NCBI GenBank assembly: GCA_018136815.1
Contig: CM030941.1
Location: forward strand, 2,958,984 to 3,022,983
Source of the DNA: Isochrysis galbana
Lineage: Eukaryota > Haptophyta > Isochrysidales > Isochrysidaceae
DNA: 64,000 nucleotides
Direction of reading: 5' to 3'
Under the pieces are notes generated by a model. That model ran no database searches. It saw only the letters and a program-made list of their open reading frames with translations, and was not told the origin of the DNA. Shown here one piece after another: positions 1 through 14,816 of the stretch. The translations under genes were made by a program, and so were the position numbers. Within the stretch, counting starts at the first letter, position 1; each line of letters starts with the position of its first letter.

Positions 1-97
1 GTGGGCTCGAGAGCGGTCATACGCACACTGCGCTCAACGTCGCCACCGCCGCACGCCCGCTGAGAGGGGAGTAGGGAGAGAGAGAGAAGGAGAGACG

Positions 98-836
<739 letters not shown>

Positions 837-1987
837 ATGGTGGGCCGCGCGCCCTCCTACCCCCCCCCCTCTCTCTTTCTTCTCCCTTCCTCTTGCCCTC
901 TCCTCGCCCTCATGCCCAAGCCCTCCCTCGCACGGTCGCTCGGATGCCGTGCGTAGCCTCTGGCCGCTCCGGTTGGTTGAGCAGCTGGGTCGGGCGCGCC
1001 CCACTGGCTTCACAAGCGGGACAGGGCGGCACTCTGCGCAGCCGGGGGAGCTCGCAGTGGCTTCTAGGCTGGGCTGAGGGCTGCGCGGTGTGAGAGCAGC
1101 TTTCCAGGGAGTGTGCCGTGCACAGAAGCTCCTCGGGCAACACCTTGACAGTCGCGCACGTCTCATTTGCGTGCTGGCACTCGTCGCAGGTGAACGCCCC
1201 CAAGACTCTGCGCACCTTCTGCAAGTCGGCCATCTGCAAGTCGCACCAGACCTTCAAGGTCACGCAGTACAAGGCTGGCAAGGCCTCGCTCGTGGCTCAG
1301 GGTGCGGTTTGCCGCCTATTGTAATTTTCGCATGCGCCCGGTTGTGCCTCCTCCTTTGGGTGCTGTGCTTTGGATATGAAGTGACACGCGTGCCTTGTGT
1401 TTGTACCTTGATGAGGTTGCGTTCCTTGCGGTGCACAGGAAAGCGGCGGTACGATAACAAGCAGAAGGGTTTCGGTGGTCAGACTAAGCCGGTGTTCCAC
1501 AAGAAGGTATGGATGTCACTTGCACGTTTCTGTGGCTTGGATGTGACTCGTCTCGGTGTGGAACGGGCTTGGCCGGGAGGTCGGTTGTCGGCCGGTGTGG
1601 GGCGCGGAGCTCCGCTACCTATGCGGACAGATGGGCTTCTCTTTGGCGAAGCGAGAGAGAAAGGCACTGTCCATCGACCGGGCCCACAAAGGATCCGTCA
1701 AATACGGCTGGGCCGAGACCAGCAGCTTGCGATTCGGCTCACACAAGCTTGTCTCACGGTTGCGGTTCCTTTGGCCATGCTGTGCAACCCGCAAGCATTT
1801 CGCACACATCATTCAACACACTAATCGTCCGAGCCCTGTTTCTTTTTTCTCACAGGCGAAGACCACCAAGAAGATCACTCTGCGTCTCACATGCACCCAG
1901 TGCAAGACGGTCCGACTGAAGCCCATCAAGCGCGCGAAGCACTTCGAGATCTGCGACAAGAAGCCGAAGGGCAAGGGCGCGTACTAA
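837..1987 (+). CDS. RPL36A: 60S ribosomal protein eL42 (L36a/L44)
   Basis: Cytosolic large-subunit ribosomal protein located near the E-site. Proposed exons are 837-839, 1190-1301, 1439-1506 and 1856-1987, joining in frame to 104 residues, close to the usual 105-106. The protein begins V-N-A-P-K-T after the initiator Met and contains [25 protein letters not shown] and the basic C-terminus AKTTKKI...KHFEICDKK, all family hallmarks. All introns are GT-AG. The first exon is inferred: GTG at 1190 directly follows a CAG acceptor with no in-frame ATG, whereas 837-839 is an ATG followed by a GTGGGC donor, giving a one-codon first coding exon. One zinc-ribbon CxxC-like position differs (SAICKSHQ near residue 15). 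Exons 2-4 are secure; exon 1 is inference. Confidence 0.93.
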
Positions 1988-2664
1988 GCTTGCCGTGCTA
2001 GTCTTTGCAGATAGTCGGGTGGTTCGGGATTATTGACCTGGATTGGCATGGATGGGTGTGAGCTAGTTCGTGACCATGATGTGCGGCGCCGGGGCCGGCG
2101 CCATTTGTACCCACGCCCTTGCTGATCCTCTCCGCCGAGAAAAGTCTTGATCCAAACTTCTAGCAAACATGAAGGAAGCAAGTCCATACAAAGGGCATGC
2201 TGTGACCGTACGTGTTGAGGTGAGGAGGAAGAGCCTTTTGGTAGGGCTTTGCCCCTCACTATCCTTGCAAAGTCCGTCCCGCGTACCGATGGAGGCTGAC
2301 GCGTCACCTCAGCCTTCCATCGCGGTTGAGCTCGGCGTGGCGCTTCGCCCTCCCCCTCCCTAGAGTAGAGGTGGGGGAGACTGGGTTGGGGTTGAAAAAA
2401 AACACTTGTTGACCCGAAGGCCCAAATTTTTTCCAAGTTGGGCTATCAGCCCGTAAGCTTACGGTGGTTCTGAGGTTACACTTACATCAGTCACTGTGGC
2501 AAAAAAGGGGGGTCTGCCAGCCACCGGCACCGGGCATGAAAAAAAAAGAACCCCGCTCCACCCCCTCGCGAGCTCCGACAGTCCCGCGTTCCGCGGTTTC
2601 TTCGCGAAAAGTGAAAATCAGTAGGGAGAACTCCAACCAAGAAAAATTCTGGTTTGAGGGCGTT
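1988..2664. other. Intergenic, no gene seen
   Basis: Downstream of eL42. It contains adjoining small palindromes near 2442-2465 (GGGCTATCAGCCC, then CCGTAAGCTTACGG) and two short A-runs. No ORF here shows recognisable protein features. Confidence 0.5.
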
Positions 2665-3135
2665 TCATGCTAGTGCTGACCGCAGTGGGTCCTTTGCGTC
2701 CTTTATCCATACCCATCTGCCATCTGGGGTGGCATCTAGGCCTTCAAGCTTGGAGAGAAGGTACTTCATATAGGTTGCCACATCCTCGCTTTTGATGTCC
2801 TTCTTGTCTTCAGCTAGCTGCGCTAGCTGCATGAAGAAGGGGGTGTCATCCGGTTCCTCCTCCTCATTATGAGGGGGTGAGGCAAATTGTGTGGTGTTGG
2901 TTTGAGGCGGCGTCGGTTCCGATTGTGGGTCCGCTCGCTTGCGCGAGGGCGGCGGAGGCTGTTTGGCATGTTGAGGTGGGGCTTGCCTTGCTTCTTGAGG
3001 GTGTTTCCCTTTGGGGCCAGCCGCCTCGGCGTCTCGGCGTATGATTGACTTCTGAGTGATGTTTTTGGGGGGGTTGGTTGCCTGTCGTCGGAGCGAAGCT
3101 CGTTTCCTCTTTGGAAACGAGTCGCGGAGGCGCAC
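2665..3135 (-). pseudogene. Gag-like retroelement ORF fragment, copy 1
   Basis: This open frame has no ATG (the frame opens at GTG). It encodes a basic, Pro/Gln-rich N-terminal part, an acidic linker (HNEEEEPDD) and then SKLEGLDATPDG. That last motif recurs in EGLDATPDGM at the right edge of the window (63812-64000, -) and, more distantly, as NKLEGVDLEPE at 49.2 kb and 40.5 kb. In those copies it is followed by a SGPWE(V/I)LV-type domain that is missing here, so this copy looks truncated. Its relation to gag proteins is inference from repeat context; the shared motif is directly seen. Confidence 0.5.
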
Positions 3136-3500
3136 CGGCGGCTAGCGCGGCGCACGGTTCATCCGTGGAGCCCGGAACGGGCTCTCATCGGGAGAACGGG
3201 GAGGGCAAATGACGGGCATTATGTGAAATGGACGGGAGAGTGGCTCGGAACGCGAATCGGAATCGGAGGGACGGAGAGCGTAGGAAAGGGCGCGGCGAGC
3301 AGATACCGCTTATTATTATGACTCGTAGGGACTCGTAGACTCGAGAGGATGACTCGGAAGACTCGGGGCTTGGGGGTACTCAGGGGGCTGCAGGTCACCA
3401 ACAGGCGATACAGTGGGTAAAAAACACACAAATCAACACCCTGCACTCAAACACTCACTCACTCACAGTAACAGGCCGGAAACATACGTTAAACGAACCC
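3136..3500. other. Intergenic, no gene seen
   Basis: Mixed-composition sequence between the gag-like fragment and the piggyBac fragment. It contains a short run of GACTCG-type repeats (about 3320-3365) and ACTC repeats near 3450. No gene is supported. Confidence 0.4.
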
Positions 3501-3519
3501 GCAGTCTCTGGAGCGTGAC

Positions 3520-3850
3520 CCGTGGGCGTTCGTGCGTCCCCTCATCGACATGTTCAATGAGTCTCGCATCGACAAGGTGCACCCGTCATGGCTGCTCACC
3601 CTCGACGAGTCGATGTGTGCATGGCGTGGTCGTGAAGGCGTAGGCGACCCGGCGAAATGCCCTAAGGTCTGGTTCGTCAGGCGCAAGCCGGAACCGGTGG
3701 GAGTCGAATTGAAGACTGCTGCAGACGCACTCTCCGGTATCCTTCTCCGCATCGAGATCTGTGAGGGTAAGGACGCACATCCAAATCAGGAGTTCTTCGC
3801 CGATCGCTACGAGGACAAAGCGCCAAACCAGACGTACGCGATCGGCCACA
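3520..3850 (+). pseudogene. piggyBac-type DDE transposase fragment
   Basis: Reading through 3532-3850, the frame encodes DMFNESR, then LTLDESMCAWRGREG, PKVWFVRRKPEPVGVELKTA and LLRIEICEGKD. This order (DESM...W.GR, KPEP.G.ELK, EI.EGK) is characteristic of the DDE_Tnp_1_7 catalytic domain of piggyBac-like elements, including the catalytic Asp of the DES motif. There is no N-terminal portion, and after about 110 residues the frame enters a GGAGGCGGAGAC minisatellite, so the transposase is not functional. A frameshift may have occurred near 3850. Confidence 0.7.
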
Positions 3851-4310
3851 CCGCCGCCCAGGGCGGCGGCGAGGGCGGCTGCGTGGGCGGAGGTGCAGAT
3901 GGAAGAGAAGGAGGCCAGGGAGGTGGCGGAGACGGCGGAGGAGGAGACGGCGGCGGCCTCGAGGGTGGCGGCGAAGGCGGAGGCGGAGACGGAGGAGGCG
4001 GATTAGAGGGAGGTGGCGGAGACGGTGGATGAGGAGACGAGGAGACGGCGGCGAAGGCGGCGTCATGGGAGGAGGCGGAGACGGAGGAGGCGGGAATGAG
4101 GGAGGTGGCGGAGACGGGGGAGGAGAAGGTGGTGGAGGAGAAGGAGGTGGCGGCGAGGGCGGCTGCGTGGGTGGAGGCGGAGACGGAGGCGGCGGATGAG
4201 AGGGAGGTGGCGGAGACGGTGGAGGAGGAGACGGCGGACGGCGGAGGAGACGGCGGTAGCGATGGCGGCGGAGAGGGCGGAGGCGGAGAAGGCAACGGAG
4301 GGCTGCATGG
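3850..4310. repeat. GGAGGCGGAGACGG-type minisatellite
   Basis: Imperfect tandem 12-18 bp purine-rich units (GGAGGTGGCGGAGACGG variants) run for about 460 bp. In one frame they would encode Glu/Ala-rich sequence (EVAETVEEETA), in another poly-Gly. All six frames are partly open because the unit is a multiple of three and lacks TA-containing codons. It directly abuts the piggyBac fragment. Confidence 0.85.
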
Positions 4311-4522
4311 AATACATCATGGCGGTCGCGTACGCTGAACCGAATCCCATGGTGCAAGTGCGCCGAGCAGCTGGCAAGCTCTACATAGTGAACCGGCCAA
4401 GCGTCCTCTCACGCATCACGGATCACGGACCTCGCACCTCGCCATCCAAGATCAGCCGAGCGACATCATCGCCTGCCAGCTGCCAGGAGAACGACGTGGA
4501 AGAGGCAGAGGGAACGAGTTGA

Positions 4523-4862
4523 CATGCGCACGCACGGCGTATCCGCGGGGGGACCGATGCACATCGCGCCGTGCCCACCCGATGTGATTGCAAGTCATCA
4601 CAGATGCTCCGTGTGAAATATCTCTTAAATTGGGTGTTTATGTAGGTATCGGCCTTAGATAGAGGAAACGCAGAGGAAAAGCCTTGACACGGCGTCTCCC
4701 TCGGGGCGCGGGGGAAAGCAGAGAAAAAAGTTGTTATTCTATGATAATTTTAAACAATGTAATTTTTAAAATTTAATTTTAAACAATGCTCTATTATACA
4801 ACTGTGGACATTTGATCGCTCAATTCGACTGATGTCCCACAATTGACGGAACGACACCTGAA
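4523..4862 (+). repeat. Dispersed repeat D, copy 1
   Basis: About 300 bp closely matching 50930-51258 in the same orientation. Shared blocks include GATTGCAAGTCATCACA, TGTGAAATATCTCTTAAA, GAGGAAACGCAGAGGAAAAG and GTGGACATTTGATCGCTCAA, ending at GACGGAACGACACCT. It contains no convincing ORF. No terminal inverted repeat or target duplication was identified. Copy 1 has a short AT-rich insertion relative to copy 2. Confidence 0.85.
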
Positions 4863-5020
4863 CAGCGGAGGGGGAGGGGAGGGGAACAGTGAAGGGGGGA
4901 GGGGAAGAGCGAAGGGGGGGAGGGGAGGAGGGAGGAGCGGGGGGGGGGGGGGGGGGGAAGGGGAGCAGCGGAGGGGGGGGAAGGGGAGCAGCGGAAGGGG
5001 GGTAGGGGAAAAACTGCCCA
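4862..5020. repeat. G-rich GGGGAGGGGA tract
   Basis: A run of GGGGAGGGGAGCAGCGG-type units with a homopolymer G stretch near 4939-4957. It is potentially quadruplex-forming and likely error-prone in assembly. No gene. Confidence 0.8.
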
Positions 5021-5221
5021 AGGGGGAGAGATCCCAACACTGACCCAATTCTCCCTCACATTCACGTATTTTTCCCGGCCTTCGAATTTCGAGACGAAAA
5101 TCGGCGGACCAGGATTTGAGCCCAGGGAGAATCCGAATCTGCACGCCTTGAATGACCAAGACGAACATTGAAGACGATATGTAACGACGAAGGCACGTAC
5201 CCATGCCGAAATATTCATGCC

Positions 5222-5646
5222 AGGAGGCCTGAATACAACATTGCCGTAAAGGCCCCAAGAATTGTTTGTTGTGTGAAGTGCCCGCCCACGAGGGGTGCAC
5301 CGCTGGTAGGAGTTGCCACCATGGGGGTGGCAGCAAGGCTGCCACCCACCATGGGGAGTCCTTGTTGGGCTGGCAAGCCAGTGGAGGCAGGCGGCAGAGC
5401 CAGGGGCTGGCTCTGCGCTCTGCTGGTCTGCAGGGAACAGGGCTCCCCTGTTCCCTGCTTCTGCGCCTGGTGGGGAGGCGAGGGAGGGAGGATCATGTCG
5501 ACGTCGCTGTCTGTCAGGGGGGCGGCCTGTGAGCGTTTCGGCTCCGGCGGCTTGGGGCGGCCCCTGTGGGGCGTCGTGACGGCGGGGGGCTGGGGATCAG
5601 GAGCGGTGCCGGCGCGCGCTCCATCGCTCGAACTATAACAATAGTT
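5222..5646 (-). mobile_element. MERA-family element, copy 1
   Basis: On the minus strand an inverted repeat AACTAT-4-ATAGTT (5631-5646) lies 6 bases before an ATG (5624-5622) that opens a frame starting MERAPAP. The same layout, a short hairpin followed by an ATGGARCGCGC start, occurs at 21.4, 48.4 and 62.5 kb. Towards its 3' end (5320-5460) the element carries a chain of short perfect hairpins. It ends near AGGCCTGAATACAACA (5225-5240), a sequence also found as one arm of the 44-bp palindrome at 40.7 kb. The family is not one I can name. Confidence 0.6.
5325..5458. repeat. Chain of short perfect hairpins
   Basis: In 134 bp there are at least three perfect stems: GGGTGGCAGC/GCTGCCACCC with a 3-nt loop (5325-5347), CAGAGCCAG/CTGGCTCTG with loop GGG (5395-5415), and GCAGGGAACAGG/CCTGTTCCCTGC with a 5-nt loop (5430-5458). 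A weaker CTGG-CAAG-CCAG lies between them. All of this is seen directly. Confidence 0.85.
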
Positions 5647-5649
5647 TTG

Positions 5650-6013
5650 TATCCACGACAATCAGGAAATGCCCCCGCTCTACTCCGTGTGATTATTATG
5701 AAAAGACAACAATACATGCTTCTGTGGACGTATGATAGCTGAAATGAGTCTTTGCCACTTTTGACAGAACACCTTCTGGGACATTTTTGCGCCAATAACG
5801 AACTAGCATCCAACACATCCACGTTGATGGATAATGGATCGGTCAACGATACTGCGCCGGCTGACAGAGCTGCTGGTCTAGTCTCGTCCAACGCGGATGT
5901 GCGCTGAGGCCTCAACGAGATGATTCCTACATCTCGGTGTGGCCTACATTGTGATGTGTCGAGACTTTGAGCATCGAATGGATACTGAGGTCCAATCACA
6001 ACGAGCACCATCG
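5650..6013. other. Intergenic, no gene seen
   Basis: Moderate-GC sequence between the MERA element and the 3' end of the exostosin-like gene. It may hold that gene's 3'UTR. No ORF with recognisable features. Confidence 0.4.
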
Positions 6014-7522
6014 TCACGTCACTGTGAAAGTCCTGTCCACGGGGAATACGCTCAGTCTCCCCAAGTCTTTCCCTTCTGCGGCAGCCACTGGCCCAGGCTC
6101 TGACGGTTCCCAAACCCATTTCCCTGCCACCTCATGTGCGCCGAGGCAGTCACGGTATTTGAAGGCGTGTCTGACATTGCGAATACGACGGGAGCGGTAG
6201 ACGATGGTCGGTGCCCTGCCGCTGCAATTGCTGCAGCGGTCCGCCAACCGCGCAAAAGCCTCCGCCAGCACCTGATCTGCCAGGCGGTGGTGATCGGACG
6301 ATCCTTCTTGTTTGTGTCCTGCATGCCCACGGCAAAAGAGAATGTCGCGCGCGTCGCGCTGCATTGCCGCCTGCATCTGCGCGATAGGTGGAGGCGTGCC
6401 TGGAGTTGTCGGCTGAAGGAAGCGCTCTAAGACAGCGTTGATGGCTGCCTTCGGGTCGGAGATGAAGTCCACCTCTCGAATCCGAATGGACCAGTCCTCG
6501 TACCGCACGCGTTCGGGGCTGAGTGGCGGCTCGCCCGCCGAGAAGATGAAGGGCATGTTGGGGCCGATGAAGTCGCTCACAATCACCGGGATGCACCCCG
6601 CGGCGACGGAGTCGGAGAGCCGGCGTGAGGTGGAGGTGTCGCCGCGCAGGTGCAGGCAGAAGCGCGAGTCCCGCATCGCCTGCGCATAACTTTGGCCTTT
6701 GAGCTTGCCGCCGATCCCAACGAGTGGCCTGCACTGCCTGGCGAGACCCGGTCCGCAACGTCGGTTAGGGTCGGCCTCGTTGCTCACAAAGAGCCGCACG
6801 TCGAGGCCATGCCGTGTGAGCGCGTCCGAGCCGTCCGGGCCGCGCACGAGCTTGACGAGGGACGAGCGCACACCGTCGGAGGAGTCGGGTATGCCACGAC
6901 GGATTCGGATAGTGCCATAGAAGGACACGTTGACCCTGCGCTGGTCCCACGGCACGTAGTCGGGCGGGCTACCACACCGGTGTATCAAAGACGCATGTGG
7001 CGGATAGGGCACCACAATGGTGCGGTCCAGGCACAGGGGACGAGGCGCTGAGAAGTCGAACGGCGACTGTTCAGTCCGGTTGTTGAACCAATGCGGCACC
7101 CGCGGGTCCAGCCACATAATGTTGCGCTCGAGCGCAGCGATGAGGCCCGGTAGTGCGACCATCTCGAAGAGCTCACCCAAGTGGCCGGCACACTGCCAGT
7201 GCGTGCAGAGCACCATATGGTCCGTGCCTCTACTTCTCTGCCAGCTGGGCTCTCTCGCGAGCTGTGTCGATGCGCGCCGCACTCCCTCCGGATCAAGCTG
7301 TGCAAGCGTGGGCAGCACGAAGAGCGAGGCAGCGGAGCGATCAAACGTACGCAGCGGGTGACGGCGGAGCTCCCAGTACAGCAAGGCCTCGCCGAAGAAT
7401 TCTGCCTTTCCGTTGGCGTCGAAGGGATCCTTGAGGCCTTCAGAGACGGAGCGGAGCACTGAAGGGGAGGGGTCGTACGCTTCGCCCTCGTAGAGGAAGA
7501 AGCGGGGCGGCGCACTGCCCAT
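6014..7522 (-). CDS. Exostosin-like glycosyltransferase (GT47 family)
   Basis: Probably a type II Golgi glycosyltransferase transferring sugars onto glycoconjugates or wall polysaccharide. Starting at the first in-frame ATG (7522) the product is 502 residues, beginning MGSAPPRFFLYEGEAYDP. Family features, in order: RFFLYEGEAY, AASLFVLPTLAQLDP, DHMVLCTHWQCAGH, IVVPYPPHAS, the core strand VNVSFYGTIRIRRG, and the C-terminal nucleotide-sugar region RDSRFCLHLRGDTSTSRRLSDSVAAGCIPVIVSD, which is diagnostic of exostosin domains. The frame stays open 5' of 7522 through a C-rich stretch but has no ATG there, so a TM-anchor exon upstream may be missing. No intron is visible in the domain. Substrate cannot be assigned. 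Confidence 0.88.
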   Translation of the reverse strand: MGSAPPRFFLYEGEAYDPSPSVLRSVSEGLKDPFDANGKAEFFGEALLYWELRRHPLRTFDRSAASLFVLPTLAQLDPEGVRRASTQLAREPSWQRSRGTDHMVLCTHWQCAGHLGELFEMVALPGLIAALERNIMWLDPRVPHWFNNRTEQSPFDFSAPRPLCLDRTIVVPYPPHASLIHRCGSPPDYVPWDQRRVNVSFYGTIRIRRGIPDSSDGVRSSLVKLVRGPDGSDALTRHGLDVRLFVSNEADPNRRCGPGLARQCRPLVGIGGKLKGQSYAQAMRDSRFCLHLRGDTSTSRRLSDSVAAGCIPVIVSDFIGPNMPFIFSAGEPPLSPERVRYEDWSIRIREVDFISDPKAAINAVLERFLQPTTPGTPPPIAQMQAAMQRDARDILFCRGHAGHKQEGSSDHHRLADQVLAEAFARLADRCSNCSGRAPTIVYRSRRIRNVRHAFKYRDCLGAHEVAGKWVWEPSEPGPVAAAEGKDLGRLSVFPVDRTFTVT

Positions 7523-13985
<6,463 letters not shown>

Positions 13986-14289
13986 ACGAAGTAACCAAGC
14001 TCCACGTTCACATCAAAGCTTCTCCTCACGTGTATTAAATAGAGTCTTTATGCGTAAACGCTTCGCTTGAGGGGGAGAGTCATAATCGCGGGGTGTAGGG
14101 TCTTTCCGCGCAAGCGTGAGTTAAAAAGGGCGCTTGTGGCGGCCGACTAGACAAAACATCTGAAGATTCTCGGCTATCGCACCTGCTACAACGTAGCTAC
14201 TACGCCGATTAGGGCTATCGCTTTACCCCTACCCCCCCCAACCGACTACCGCCCTTATTTCCCTCTTCTCTCCCTCTCTTCCCCTTCTG
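13986..14289. other. KAP3 3' region
   Basis: Contains probable 3'UTR sequence with ATTAAA at 14035. It also has a copy of the AAAACATCTGAAGATTC motif (about 14153-14170) shared with 49.57 kb and, inverted, 37.35 kb. No ORF. Confidence 0.5.
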
Positions 14290-14627
14290 CATGGCCCCCA
14301 CCTCCAGGCCATTCTTCGGCCGATCACGCGCGATCGGACGTCGCGGAAGCTCCGCGTTTCTAATAGTGATGCGCCTCCCACATTCACTGCACTCGGCTAA
14401 TTCCTTCCCGTGAGCCGTGAGCGCCCGCCTCAATCTCCCAAAATAGACCGCCACGCGCGGGGCAAGGGAGGGGGGGGGCTCACCGACGCCATTGCCATTC
14501 GTGGGATGGGAGGGGGTTGTTCGGAGGGGAGGCGGCTGGCGGGGCAGGTAGGAGGGGACCCTGCAGGATCCTTGCACACCCAGGGGAGGTGGAAAATAGT
14601 GGCTAAAAAGAGTGAGTGACCGGGCTA
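14290..14627 (-). mobile_element. Truncated copy of the hAT-like element end
   Basis: Reverse-strand sequence matches the left end of the element at 59152-59490: the 17-bp terminus TAGCCCGGTCACTCACT (14627-14611, -), a block encoding HYFPPPLGVQG, and a block encoding RITIRNAELPRRPIARDRPK. Homology stops near 14290 and no second terminus with matching flank was found, so this is a truncated or solo-end copy. The related end at 38937 adjoins hAT transposase sequence. Confidence 0.75.
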
Positions 14628-14816
14628 GAACGAGCACTCACACTAAGCAACTAATTCATGCATGCCCCCCTTGGACACGAAGCGATGCACCATGGCAGTG
14701 GCCATTATTAGGGCAATGCATGCTTGGCACGTGGCGCATTGCACCATTGCACCGATGTGCCGCGCCAAAGCTTTCCCACCGTTCGATCGCTCCTTTCAGC
14801 CTTTGTTGACGCTCTT

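Noticed and set aside
5514-6119. Minus-strand frame of about 200 codons downstream of the exostosin gene
   Set aside because: It overlaps the exostosin 3' end in another frame and the MERA element; no motif found.
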